Made by a program: the position numbers and the translations under genes
Shown here: piece by piece, positions 1 through 8,770 of the stretch
Layout of the letters: each line of letters begins with the position of its first letter
Position numbering within the stretch: the stretch's first letter is position 1
The notes under the pieces: model-generated
The model's input: the letters and a program-made list of their open reading frames with translations, nothing else
What the model was told of the DNA's origin: nothing
Database searches by the model: none
Origin: Candidatus Synoicihabitans palmerolidicus
GTDB lineage: Bacteria > Verrucomicrobiota > Verrucomicrobiia > Opitutales > Opitutaceae
Assembly: GCA_020809425.1 (NCBI GenBank)
Contig: JAGGDC010000003.1
Location: 310,001 to 374,000, forward strand
DNA: 64,000 bases
Direction: 5' to 3'

Positions 1-981
1 GCCATTCTCATTGCGACCGGTTGCAAAATGCGTCGCATTCCCGGTCTCGAAGTGGACGGGGAACGGGTCATGACCTCGCGGGAGGCCTTGGCGATCGAGA
101 AGCAACCCAAGTCCATCGTGATTGTGGGCGCCGGTGCGATTGGGGTGGAGTTTGCCTACTTCTTTAACTCTTTCGGCACCAAAGTGACCGTGGTCGAGAT
201 GTTGCCGAATGTGTTGCCAGTGGAGGATCATGAAATTTCCAAGACGCTCGCGCGCTCGCTGCAGAAGCAAGGCATCACGATTCACACGGACACGAAGTGC
301 GAGAATTTCCGGGTTGGTTCAGATTCGGTGAAAGTCGACTTGGTCAAGAGCGACAAGACCGAGGAAGTGGAGGCAGAAGTCGTGCTTTCGGCGATTGGGG
401 TAGTGGCCAACATGGAAGAGGTGTTGGCTGCGAACGTGAAAGTCTCGCTCGATCGTAATTATGTGAAAGTCGACGATAACTATGAGACCAATGTGAAGGG
501 TATTTATGCGGCAGGTGACATCATTGGACCGCCTTGGCTCGCGCACATCGCGACGTATGAGGCCGTTAACGCGGTCAATGGCATGTTCGGTCACGGTAAA
601 CCCAATCGGGTGAAAAATTTCCCAGGTTGTACGTATTGCCAGCCGCAAATTTCGAGCACTGGGCTCACCGAGCAGGCGGCGAAAGAAAAGAAACTCGACT
701 ACAAGGTCGGCAAGTTTCCGTTCACGGCGTCGGGCAAGGCCGTAGCGGGGGCATCATCGGAAGGCTTTGTGAAAGTGATCACGGAGGCCAAAACCGGTGA
801 AATTTACGGCGCTCACATTATCGGGGAGGAGGCCACGGAGTTGATTGCTGAATATGGGTTGGCGATGGAATTGGAAGCCACGGTCGAAGAGATTCACCAA
901 ACCATTCATGCGCACCCGACATTGAGTGAGGCGCTAATGGAAGCCGCGGCCGCCTCCATGGGTGAGGCGATCCATATTTAG
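1..981 (+). CDS. lpdA: Dihydrolipoyl dehydrogenase, C-terminal part (5' end outside window)
   Basis: E3 component of 2-oxoacid dehydrogenase complexes: an FAD enzyme that reoxidises dihydrolipoyl groups with NAD+. The frame is open from base 1, so the N-terminal FAD-binding part with the redox-active Cys pair lies outside the window. Visible are the NAD-binding Rossmann loop (GAGAIGVEF, near residue 42 of the visible part), the second FAD motif (GIYAAGDIIG) and the C-terminal dimerisation domain with the catalytic His-Glu pair in HAHPTLSE. It ends in TAG and looks intact. The frame and family are clear; whether it serves the pyruvate or the 2-oxoglutarate complex cannot be told from here. Confidence 0.95.
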   Translation, partial: AILIATGCKMRRIPGLEVDGERVMTSREALAIEKQPKSIVIVGAGAIGVEFAYFFNSFGTKVTVVEMLPNVLPVEDHEISKTLARSLQKQGITIHTDTKCENFRVGSDSVKVDLVKSDKTEEVEAEVVLSAIGVVANMEEVLAANVKVSLDRNYVKVDDNYETNVKGIYAAGDIIGPPWLAHIATYEAVNAVNGMFGHGKPNRVKNFPGCTYCQPQISSTGLTEQAAKEKKLDYKVGKFPFTASGKAVAGASSEGFVKVITEAKTGEIYGAHIIGEEATELIAEYGLAMELEATVEEIHQTIHAHPTLSEALMEAAAASMGEAIHI

Positions 982-1006
982 TTTATTTCCCTGGGGATCA
1001 ATCGAT

Positions 1007-1054
1007 GAGGTCGGTTCATTGGACCGGCCTCGACTTGGTTCTTTAAGAAGAACC
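1007..1054 (+). terminator. Two hairpins after lpdA, possible terminator
   Basis: An 11-bp imperfect stem (1007-1017 with 1021-1031, G-T pairs allowed) is followed by a perfect 7-bp stem GGTTCTT/AAGAACC around a TAAG loop (1037-1054). There is no strong T run, so the terminator reading is weak. The structure lies between the lpdA stop and the tRNA gene. Confidence 0.3.
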
Positions 1055-1130
1055 CTTGAGAGGTTTATAAAAACCGCTCGACAGGTTGGCCGACGACTAG
1101 ACAACGTGTCGCTCTTCGCCTGTTGGCCAC

Positions 1131-1205
1131 GCTCCTGTAGCACAATGGATAGTGCATCGGTCTCCGAAGCCGGTGATGTGGGTTCGATTCCCGCCGGGAG
1201 CACCA
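1131..1205 (+). tRNA. tRNA-Arg (anticodon CCG), CCA encoded
   Basis: Folds as a full cloverleaf: 7-bp acceptor (GCTCCTG with CGGGAGC), D stem GCAC/GTGC, a 5-bp anticodon stem with two G-T pairs, loop CTCCGAA with anticodon CCG (reads CGG, arginine), and T arm GTGGG-TTCGATT-CCCGC. The CCA end is encoded (1203-1205). The IS110 copy begins about 45 bases downstream. tRNA 3' ends often attract integration, but no attachment-site duplication was seen. Confidence 0.93.
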
Positions 1206-1265
1206 ATAGTTGGTCCTAAAGATTAAATCAAGATTCCGAAGTGGGATGTTACAGAAGCAGCGGTG

Positions 1266-2185
1266 TTAGCGAACAAGGACAAAGTTGGGATTAGCGGCCA
1301 ATAGATTGAGGGCATGTAGCATTTGGCGCATGACCGCGATAAGGGCTATTTTCTTCAGTTTCCCAGCCTCAACGAGGCGCCGATCAAACGTGCGCATGAC
1401 AGGGTTACATCGGATGGCAGAGACCGCCGCCATGTAGAGGACCTGGCGTACGGAATGACGTCCGCCGCGCACATGTCGGCAACGATGTCGCCGCCCGCTG
1501 TCGTGGGCGAACGGGGCCACACCGATCAGAGCGGCGAGTTGGCCCGATTCGATCTTTCCGAGTTCAGGCACGTAGGCGAGCAGGGTGGCCGCGAGCACGG
1601 GTCCTGCGCCTTGGAGTTCGCGCAGTCGAGCGGCTTTGGTGCGTAGACTGTCGTCCTCGTGGATGTGCGTTTTAATCAGCGCATCGGTTTGTTCAAGCTC
1701 GGTGGCTAAAAGCGCCCGCAGGATCTCAAGGCGTTCACGCAAAATGCGTCCGGCCAACTCGCACCGGTTGCCTGTGGCGACGAGTTGATCACTGATCTGC
1801 CGGCGATAGTCGAGCAGCTCACGCAAGGTTGCGGCCGCTTCGTCGAGGGCGCGGTGCAGGCGTGGCTTCATTTGTAACCCAAAGCGGCGCAACAGTTGAG
1901 TGTCGAGTGGGTCGGTCCTGGCGAGCAAGCCGGCGGCGCGGGCAAAGGCGCGCACACGCTCTGGATTGACCACGCAGACTTGGATCTGGGCCAAGAGCAA
2001 TGCGGCGACAATGGCACGTTCATAGCCGTGGAGGTGCTTGATCAAAGCTCGGTGGCCTCGGTGGATGTTCTCGACGTGGGCACAGCGAGTATCATCGACG
2101 GTGTAGTCGAGACGATCTGTGGCGATATCCACACCAACATAGGTGACTTATAGGTGACTTGATTTTCAGGGGTGGTTTGCTCCAT
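1266..2185 (-). pseudogene. IS110-family transposase, copy 1, disabled
   Basis: DEDD-type recombinase of IS110 elements. The protein from VDIATDRLDYT to the end matches copy 2, and the Asp pair of the RuvC-like domain is kept (ARTDPLDTQLL). The C-terminal Tnp_20 region with LRELQGAGPVLAATLLAYVP is also kept. About 14 residues that include the conserved catalytic Glu segment (normally vvxEATGGYE; copy 2 reads VVCKATGGYE) are deleted in frame before GYERA. The likely original start is ATG at 2185 (MEQTTPENQVTY), but the 11-bp duplication at 2139-2160 shifts the frame, so translation could only begin at an internal GTG near 2132. Both lesions argue against activity. Confidence 0.85.
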
Positions 2186-2290
2186 CTTGTTATACGAGCT
2201 CAGGGCTCTCTCAGCGGTTCGAGTTCAACCAGGGCCCAGGGCTTCTGTTCGAGGTAAATCCTCGGGTAACCAATCGGCCTCTGGGTTGCC

Positions 2291-2321
2291 GTGCGGTGCA
2301 GACGGCCAATCTGCACCGCAC
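2291..2321 (-). ncRNA. Conserved hairpin in IS110 upstream region, bridge-RNA candidate
   Basis: A perfect 12-bp stem (2291-2302 with 2310-2321) around a 7-base loop lies about 105-135 bases upstream of the transposase start. The same stem occurs in copy 2 at 37437-37467, where one base change turns a Watson-Crick pair into a G-U pair and so preserves the fold. IS110-group elements encode a target/donor-recognising bridge RNA in the non-coding end upstream of the transposase. The assignment here is inferred from position and structural conservation; no recognition loops were identified. Confidence 0.3.
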
Positions 2322-2460
2322 CCTGGCGAGCATCATTCAAGGCATTTACCTCGTATGTGCAATCGCGCCGAATGCAGCCTTCTGCGACGAACGCTATGGT
2401 CCATTCTCGGGGGCTGCATTCGGCTCCGTCCTCGCTCGTTCTTAACATCGGTTCGAACAT

Positions 2461-2530
2461 ACATGGGAACGAAGGGCGCGAAGTGGGAACGAGTTACGGT
2501 CCGTCGCAGGCATTGATTCGTTCACCGGCC
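2461..2530 (+). repeat. Dispersed repeat of about 65 bases, occurrence 1
   Basis: Begins GGGAACGAAGGGCGCGAAG and continues through GAACGAGTTACGGTC to the CACC region. It recurs at 15659-15727 on the same strand and inverted at 37281-37348. It is the outermost conserved part of the IS110 non-coding arm here and in copy 2, but the middle occurrence has no IS110 transposase beside it. Confidence 0.6.
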
Positions 2531-2622
2531 AGGTGAGTCGGCGTGGGCACGGTTGAAACCCACGAATCGACTGGATAACCTATTTTGTTACATGCGTTTT
2601 TTGTGAACTGTGTTTTCTCGTT

Positions 2623-2874
2623 TGAATCGAGCCACCTGGGCTGCCGAGCGGAAGGTCGTTGGCACGCGCGGAGCGAGTGTTCAGCGATGCTTTGCAACCA
2701 CTTCGCCAGCGCGGGATCGGGCACTCGTTGTCACACCGTTTCGCGGACCGCGTTGCGAATGAGGTCCGAAACCGTCGTCTTTTCGGTTCGCGCGATTTAG
2801 GCCAGCGCTGCCAGCACGACGGTACTCTTAGCGAGGCTCGGGCGACGCGCGGAGTAGGCGAGTTGGTTGGTCAT
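2623..2874 (-). pseudogene. Ribbon-helix-helix (CopG-like) antitoxin remnant
   Basis: Reading down from ATG at 2874 gives MTNQLAYSARRPSLAKSTVV, then an in-frame TAA (2797-2799), IARTEKTTVSDLIRNAVRE, an in-frame TGA (2731-2733), and QRVPDPALAKWLQSIAEHS. The central TEKTTVSDLIRNAVRE segment looks like the helix-turn of small ribbon-helix-helix DNA-binding antitoxins, where it would autorepress a toxin-antitoxin operon. Two nonsense codons rule out a functional product. No partner toxin is visible, since the downstream side has been replaced by the IS110 arm. The assignment rests on short similarity only. Confidence 0.4.
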
Positions 2875-2957
2875 TCTTAAAAGGTTTAATCACTCCTATT
2901 TCGGTCAGTACCTCGGCCCAGTCACAGACTGATTCCCGGTGTGCTCCGAATCACGAA

Positions 2958-4265
2958 CTAGTCGACTGATCGAGCGCTTGAACGGAGTGACTTCGTCTGA
3001 ACTTCGAACTCGTGCTGCCAGTAGTCGATCATCGGGGATGGCACATCGGCTTCGGTTGCGGCCTTGCGCCAGCCACCGAGCACGGCGGTTTCAACCTTTT
3101 CGTAAATCTTGCGGGCTTTGGTCAGGTCAATCCCGCCGACTTTGGCGAGTCTGAGCACATCGCCGAAGTCGGTGGGGATTTGAAGGCTTCCCATCCAACT
3201 CAAACCGATCAACACGTTGGCGATGTTGGGGGTGAGGTCGTAGGCCGGAGAGAGTGCCCATGTGCGCGTCGATTCGTTATACAGAAAGGCGTGGTTGCGT
3301 CCGTGATCGTCGCGATTCGTAGCGAGGAGGTTGAATACAGCGCGCCGGAAGCATTCGGCGGCTTCTTGAGCCCCGCAGAGACTGCGGGAAAGGCGCATGA
3401 ATTTTTCGTAGTCGATCATGCCGTCGGAGGCGCGTTTGTGCAGCAGGCCACTTAACGTATGCACGTGTCGGTGTTCCCATTTTCCGTCGGTGCGAAGGAC
3501 TCGCTCAAAACGGGCGGAGGCAAAGTGCCGCCGTTCACCGTCATGCACCAAGCAGGCTGGTGGCACCCGAATACCGGAGTCGCGAGCCATCAGCCAGAAC
3601 GCGAATTCGATCGCACCTTCGGCTTCGTCGGTAGATCGCTCGAATTTGAGGATGGCGGGCTGGTGGCCTGCGGGCGGCGCGCCGCCGCCCAAAATGGTGC
3701 GCCGTTCAATCGATTCTGCCGTGTAAAGGGAAGGTGCGCCGAAGTCTTGGGGAAGGCTCCGCCCAATTGAACTGCCGCCGTGCGCCAACGCCGCATTTAC
3801 TTTTTCGGTAGAATGGGCAACTGGGACCGCGCCGATGGCTTCGGCATCACGCGCCAAGGTGTTGAGATTGGTTTCGGTGGACTCCCGGTCGCGACCTGAG
3901 CCGAACTCGGGTTCGAACGTGATCGCACCTGGTCCGCGTTGCCCGATGGCGGCAAGCTTGCCCATCACGGTCCTGACTGCGGGAGCCTCTTGTTTGAGCA
4001 TGCGATCTCCCCAAGCATCGGGAAGGGAATCGGCGATCAGCCCCGGGAGTCCTCCAGCGAAGGGAGAGTCTCCTGGACGGAACAGGTGAACTCCGGCGCC
4101 GTAGCGGGCGAGGGGCAGATTGAGGGGCGATAGATCGTGATTGCGGCCAACAAAGTCGCGATCGAACTCCAGCGCGTAGGCAGGAAGGTCCGGTAGGTAG
4201 GCCATTGTGGCCATAGGCTCGCCCATGAATTTGAGCCGAAGCAGGCTGGGATTCGGATTACTCAT
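2958..4265 (-). CDS. hipA: HipA-family serine/threonine kinase toxin (damaged loop)
   Basis: Toxin of a HipBA-type module; HipA kinases phosphorylate cytosolic targets such as glutamyl-tRNA synthetase and are silenced by DNA-bound HipB. At 435 residues it is family-sized. Visible are the N-terminal subdomain, the kinase core with PAILKFERS, the catalytic loop (NRDDHGRNHAF, about residue 322) and the metal-binding segment SPAYDLTPN. The conserved glycine-rich loop GGAxPK is absent from the open frame. It appears intact (GGAFPKT) one frame over, because a G run (3762-3764 on the plus strand) seems one base too long, and frame is regained before PPAGHQPAILKF. About 30 residues are therefore read out of frame. 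The gene starts 3 bases after the hipB stop, as in an operon. Confidence 0.85.
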   Translation of the reverse strand: MSNPNPSLLRLKFMGEPMATMAYLPDLPAYALEFDRDFVGRNHDLSPLNLPLARYGAGVHLFRPGDSPFAGGLPGLIADSLPDAWGDRMLKQEAPAVRTVMGKLAAIGQRGPGAITFEPEFGSGRDRESTETNLNTLARDAEAIGAVPVAHSTEKVNAALAHGGSSIGRSLPQDFGAPSLYTAESIERRTILGGGAPPAGHQPAILKFERSTDEAEGAIEFAFWLMARDSGIRVPPACLVHDGERRHFASARFERVLRTDGKWEHRHVHTLSGLLHKRASDGMIDYEKFMRLSRSLCGAQEAAECFRRAVFNLLATNRDDHGRNHAFLYNESTRTWALSPAYDLTPNIANVLIGLSWMGSLQIPTDFGDVLRLAKVGGIDLTKARKIYEKVETAVLGGWRKAATEADVPSPMIDYWQHEFEVQTKSLRSSARSVD

Positions 4266-4268
4266 CGA

Positions 4269-4588
4269 TCAGCGTGACGGGTTGCTTAGGCGAACCCGCT
4301 TGCGATGGCGGGCCGGAGCGGCGGCGAGAAAGGAATCGATACTGGTTGGACTCGGTAAGGGAGCCTTCAGGGCGGTTACAAAGCTATCAGCGAGCCCCAA
4401 ACTTACGATGAGCTTGATAAGCCTTGGAGGCCGATTTGGCCGGTCCGTTCGAAGCGACGCAGCGTAGCGACCGCCACGCCACTGCAGTCGGCCAAGTCTT
4501 GCTGCCGCCACCCCAGAGACGCACGGTGTGCTCGAATGGACTCGGCGACATCCTGCATGACGTCACTCTCGTTTATAAGAGATAACAT
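4269..4588 (-). pseudogene. hipB: HipB-like helix-turn-helix antitoxin, frameshifted
   Basis: Cro/CI-type repressor and antitoxin partner of the adjacent hipA. From ATG at 4588 the frame encodes an HTH domain (RQQDLADCSGVAVATLRRFE) up to GQIGLQ. The rest of the protein (RLIKLIVSLGLADSFVTALK, on to RVRLSNPSR) lies in the next frame and ends at 4269. One base appears lost near 4432, which would give a 61-residue product lacking the second half. The order hipB-hipA with a 3-base gap is the usual arrangement. The upstream region is AT-rich and would hold the autoregulated promoter, but no operator pair was identified. Confidence 0.75.
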
Positions 4589-4861
4589 ATGCGCAAATAA
4601 TCTTTAAATTTGTGGATAAGCAATCAATAATGATCACTTAAGTGATGGAGGCCAATCTAGAAAGTCAGATCGAAACTCTGCCGCCCAATTTGTTTTCGGG
4701 AGCGGTAGGAAGACGGTTTGGATTTCGATGACGACAGCGTCGCCTTCCGCAGCTCGCGCCAATGGGTTTCGGTCGGGGCACCGCCGCTTTCAGCCAAGTC
4801 GTCGCTGCACTCCGATGAGGGATCCAACGTCTCCTTTAATCCTATTCTCTCTCCTATATTC
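4589..4861. other. Gap between hipB and IS-A copy 1, no gene seen
   Basis: AT-rich next to hipB (probable promoter side), then mixed sequence. An open frame on the minus strand here runs into the IS-A end and shows no recognisable similarity. I see no gene. Confidence 0.4.
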
Positions 4862-6678
4862 GAGCGTGTCCCATTTACCCTGATTTTGGAAGGGGGGCAG
4901 GAAAGCCGATTTTTGAGCGGATTTCCGGCTACCAATGGCGGATGTAGGCGCGCGCAGATGCAATTTAATGGCTAAATTGCAGTGTCGCAGCAGTCAGTGC
5001 CTGGATCGTTTCCATGAGGGAACCTCCGGCAGCCGGTTTATTGTTCATCGTTGGAGTAGGCTTGGTGGTTTTAAGCGGCTTGGGCCTGCCTGCGGTGGTT
5101 GGTCGGCCAGCAGTCGGGAGATGAGCCACAGGTTGTGACCGAGGATGCTCCAGGCTACCGCCAGGTAGCGATTCGTGAAGCCTCTGGCACTCAATCGCTT
5201 GCCTTGGCGTTGCTTGATGATGGGGATGCGGGCCTCCGTCGAAGCCCGGCGATGTTGGAGCGCCACGAACTGCGGCTCCTGCATGCGCCGTTGCAGCAGC
5301 TGCGGATGGCGGGGGCAAGTGGCGTCATAAATGTCGGCTTCGGCCAAGCGTTCGCACAGCCGTTTGGTCGAGAAGCCTCGGTCGGTGCTCGCCGCTTTGA
5401 TCGGGGTGCTCAGGTCGAACTGCTTCTGACGATCAAAGCTTTCGCTCAACTGACGCCATGCGGCCGGAGCCATTCCCTGATACCACTGCCAATCGGTGAT
5501 CAACCCCGTCACGTTCTCACTGATCATGAGGGTGTTGCCAAACTCGACCTCGCCGGACGCCTTGCCCCGGACCACGGTCTGCACGTCGGGTTCGTAGACG
5601 CGGAGGATCTTCTCGGCGTTGGGCACTGGTCGCGCGCCGATGATGTGTTCGTGGGCCTGGTTGATCGCGGCCGGCAGTTGCTCGAGCATGGCGTCGATGC
5701 GCGCAATGATGCGGGTGGCCTGGCGCTCACTGCAGCGGGTCCGGGCGTAGTCGGCGGCGAGGTGGTCGCGGTGGCGGCGGGCGTGCTCGCCGATGGTGCG
5801 CAGCAGGCGTTTCATCTGGCGGAGCACGCCCTTGCGGGCCCGCTTCGCATCGCGGCGCCGTCGGCTGTGGGTCATCGCGATGCACCACCGATTCATCTGC
5901 TTGGCAAAGACTGGCGGCTCGTTCGGCATCCGACCCCTCAACCCCATTGCACGGAGCAGTTTCACCGCCTTGAGCAGGGGGTCGCGAAAGAGCACCCAGT
6001 CGACCGAGAAATGGATGTTGGCCTGCAGGCAGGTCGAGTCCACCAGGGCACGTATCCATCGGCTGCGCCGCAGCCAGTCCCCGTTCGCTCGCCCGGTCCG
6101 CCTCACCGCACATCTCGATAAAGACTTGGCTCATCCTGCGCACCTGCCCGGCGGTGAAGCATTTGGACGCACGCTCCCGCACGCTTTCTTTGGGAGACCC
6201 CCTTGATGCCGTCGATCCGGCGCGCTCCGCAAAAGTCGGCCAACAGATCGCTGGAGGCGATGCTCAGGGAAAGTTTACGCAAGCTGATTTTCCCGAGCAT
6301 CATGCGCAATACCTGCACCCACCGCGCCTTGCGCGCGAACTGCAGGTGTCGCGGCAACCCGGTCACGTCGTCGCCCCGCCAGTTTTCCCGGGCAAAGTCC
6401 ACGGCCATCGCTTCCAAGTGACTGTTGGCCAGCAACTGGTCGAACCCCGCCAGTTGATCGCGAAACGCGGCGTAATCTTTGTTGGGTCCGACCGGAGTCA
6501 GGTCTGGACGCAGCCAGGTTTGCAGGGCAACTTCCGGGGCGACGGCTTCGGTAGTATTGTTCACACCAAATTATACACGCCGTTTTTGTGCCGAAAACAG
6601 GAAATCCTCCCAGTTTCGGCCTCTTTATTTTTACACTACCTCCTCTTCGCCAACCTCTTGCGCTTGTAGGACACGCTC
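4862..6678 (-). mobile_element. IS-A copy 1: 1.8-kb DDE insertion sequence
   Basis: Bounded by inverted repeats GAGCGTGTCCC at 4862 and the complementary GGACACGCTC ending at 6678. The same ends and internal sequence occur inverted at 50051-51866. The right-hand neighbour (from 6679) is an IS630 element cut inside its transposase gene; the flanking hexamer CATGTA (6679-6684) is the complement of the TACATG that follows IS-A copy 2 at 51867-51872. The left flank (before 4862) shows no matching duplication, so this copy does not sit in a simple insertion site. Confidence 0.85.
5045..6564 (-). pseudogene. IS-A transposase (DDE), copy 1, frameshifted
   Basis: Acts in cut-and-paste of IS-A. Three consecutive frames make up one protein: N-terminus from 6564 (LRPDLTPVGPNKDYAAFRDQ) to DGIKG, middle SVRERASKCFTAGQVRRMS to GLAAAQPMD, then VDSTCLQANIHF to the end. 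Catalytic residues can be placed at VDST, STDRGF and RRASTEAR. The C-terminus (GFTNRYLAVAWSILGHNLWL) resembles IS4/IS5/ISNCY-type transposases; I cannot fix the family. The first break, at a run of five G, is shared with copy 2. The second, an extra C near 6047, is private to this copy, as is an 11-base deletion after LFRD. Confidence 0.8.
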
Positions 6679-7692
6679 CATGTAGGTTTCGATGACGTTG
6701 GTGAGGTCTCGAACGCTGGTGAAGCTGCCATCGCGGATACAATCGACGGTGAGGCCGCGGAAGAAGCGCTCCACTAGATTCAACCAGGAAGAGGATGTTG
6801 GAGTGCAGTGCGATGCGCTCGACGCCCTGGGCTTTGGCATGGCGCTGATTGCGCCACTTTATCCAGCTCTTCACTTTGGCGTGCTTGTGGGGGTGGCGTA
6901 GTTGTCGATGATCAGATGCAGGACCAAGCCGTCGGGTGCCTGCGCATCGATGTGCTGGAGGAAACCGAGCCATTCGCGGTGGGTATGCCGAGAGGCGGTG
7001 CGTCGCATGATTTTGCCGTCCAGATAGCCGAGGGCGGCGAATAGCGTGACCGTGCCGTGGCGGGTGTAATCGTGGGTGGCGGTTTTGATGTGCCCGATAC
7101 CCCATGGCAGGCTCGGCTGGGTGCGCTCAAGCGCCTGGCACTGGCTTTTCTCGTCGCCACACAGCACCAAGGCCCGATCGGGCGGATTCAGATACAAGCC
7201 GATGACATCCCAAAACTTGGCCTCGAAGTTCCGGTCACGCGACAACTTGAACGTTCGTCGCAAATGGGGCTTCAGGTCGTTGGCCCGCCACAGACGCTGC
7301 ACGGTGTGGGCCGACACCCCCTCGGCCTTGGCCATCGCCCGTGAGGACCAGCGGGTGCGCCCGGCCGGGGGTTGCGTGACTTCAGTGACGATCTGAGCGC
7401 GAATCGCCACATCCACACTCGGCTTCCGGCCCGAACGTCTCGCTTCGGCCCATCCAGCCAACCCTGCCTCACGAAATCGCTTTTCCCACTTCGCCACCAC
7501 CGGACGATTCACTCCGATCTGAGCAGCCACCGGCTCCTGGCTTTTCCCTTCGGCCCGCAACAACACGATGCGCGCCCGCCTGACCTCCCGTTGCGGCGCG
7601 GTCGGGCGTTTGATCATCTGTTCAAGTTCTTGATGCTGCGCGGCATGAATGATTAGCGGATTAACAGGGCGGGCCATGCACCCATCCTGCAC
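6679..7692 (-). pseudogene. IS630-family transposase, truncated and frameshifted
   Basis: The N-terminal helix-turn-helix domain is present (EVRRARIVLLRAEGKSQE, AAQIGVNRPVVAKWEKRF), followed by the DDE core: first Asp in VLCGDEKSQCQALE, second in LHLIIDNYAT, and Glu in SSWLNLVERFFR. Two extra C bases after NYAT shift the frame near 6893. A second frame change lies before TPTSSSWLN and is shared with the copy at 45339. The last residues, VRDLTNVIETYM, run into IS-A, so the roughly 40-residue C-terminus is missing. Confidence 0.8.
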
Positions 7693-7733
7693 TACTATTT
7701 TTATTTTGTATAGCTAATTAACTCCCACTACAC
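6679..7733 (-). mobile_element. IS630-family element, 5' part, cut by IS-A
   Basis: The 5' end is the inverted repeat GTGTAGTGGGAGTTAATTAG (minus strand, ending at 7733), flanked by the TA target dinucleotide (7734-7735) typical of IS630/Tc1 elements. The element runs through most of its transposase gene and stops at 6679 where IS-A begins. Its missing 3' tail matches the remnant at 51867-52000. Confidence 0.85.
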
Positions 7734-7847
7734 TAGTGACCACGTGGATGATGATGACATAAGTCATTCACGTTGGCTTTGGTCGGAGTGAGAATCAACC
7801 CACGGAATTCATTCGCGGATCGAAACTTTGGTTGGTCGGGGAAGGTG

Positions 7848-8758
7848 TTATGGCGACAGAGTCGAGGTCGAGCGGTAGCCGAGTTTGGTGGATAAGCCTG
7901 GGGCGAGCTCTTCGATCCGCTCTATGTGTTGCGGGGTGAGTTCTTGTCGGCGGTCCGGCTTGTCGGCGCCGGTGTAGTGCTTGTGTCGAGCGAGCTTGGC
8001 TTGGGAGGCACGCGAGAGGTCGTAGTTTCTCGCCAATTTCATGGCGCGATGCATGAGGGTGGGAGGGAATTCTAATTGTTGAAAAATCTGAGTGAACACA
8101 CCATCAAAATCGCGGGAGAACCCTTCGAATTGAAGTTCCTTCACTCGCGAGGGATCCGGTTGCCAATCGCGCATTTCCTCGATGGTCCAACGCGCACAAT
8201 GTTCCAGTTCGAAGGTCAAACCTTCGGATGGACTGAGGCGCTGAAGGCATTGTTAGTAAGCCAGCCCTTTGAGACTGCGGAGGTATTTAATTTTCCCGTC
8301 TTCATCACGATCGACCAAGGCCGGCGCGACCTGAGGACTGGTGATTGGATGGTGCTCGCTGAAATCACGGTTAACGCACCATCGCTCGTCGGTGCGTAGA
8401 TGATTAGTGGTAACCCGAAAGGGAGTAGGGCGTGAGGATCACGAACAACATGAATCCCTCGAAACTCCTTTAGTGATATCACGCGGATTTACCCCGGAAT
8501 GAGGGAACCGGGCAACATGGACCTGCTCAGGCCATTCGAATTGTCGTCTGGGGAACGGACAACAATTCCACCCGAACCCAGTGCACAGGTCTTCAAAAAC
8601 GCTGTGTAGAAGAACGGTGCCCGTTTTGTGGTGGCAGAAAATGGCAATAGGATACGGTGGGCGGGCGTAGGTCGTGCTTTCGCGAGTGGGCTTTCCTCCC
8701 CAACGGAGGCGCAAGTTGTGGAGTCGCTTAGCAGGATTTCGAATTTTATGCATAACAA
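7848..8758 (-). pseudogene. Sulfotransferase-family pseudogene
   Basis: Pieces in different frames fit one PAPS-dependent sulfotransferase. There is a P-loop-like start (FCHHKTGTVLLHSVFEDLC), a middle with SHSGV-type sequence (ARFPHSGVNPRDI), then FRGIHVVRDP, the phosphosulfate-binding arginine region of the family. The C-terminal part is open from 8219 (TIEEMRDWQPDPSRVKELQF on to LGYRSTSTLSP). At least three frame changes and an internal stop separate the pieces. Such enzymes move sulfate to carbohydrate or lipid hydroxyls; here the gene is dead. It lies between the IS630 end and tyrS with no operon partner. Confidence 0.6.
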
Positions 8759-8770
8759 CCCGCGGGAGTT

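Larger units (their letters stand above)
1249..2622 (-). mobile_element. IS110-family element, copy 1 (inactive)
   Basis: Limits were set by comparison with the inverted copy at 37190-38552. Similarity runs from about 40 bases past the transposase stop (near 1249) through the gene and a further 430 or so non-coding bases upstream (to about 2622). No terminal inverted repeats are evident, as is usual for IS110. Unlike copy 2, this copy carries a roughly 55-60 base insertion around 2363-2418 bounded by a 10-bp inverted repeat (GAATGCAGCC 2370-2379 with its complement at 2412-2421), and an 11-bp tandem duplication (2139-2149 and 2150-2160) near the transposase start. Confidence 0.75.

Noticed and set aside
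1131..1260. tRNA-Arg as attachment site of an integrative element
   Set aside because: No duplicate of the tRNA 3' end was found downstream and no integrase gene is present; the IS110 next to it is sufficient.
4657..4935. Minus-strand open frame left of IS-A as the missing end of the ABC permease
   Set aside because: If the inversion model held simply, the permease 3' end should be here, but the sequence has no membrane helices or FtsX similarity.
5099..6121. Long plus-strand open frame over the IS-A transposase
   Set aside because: Antisense of the transposase; the same shadow occurs at copy 2.
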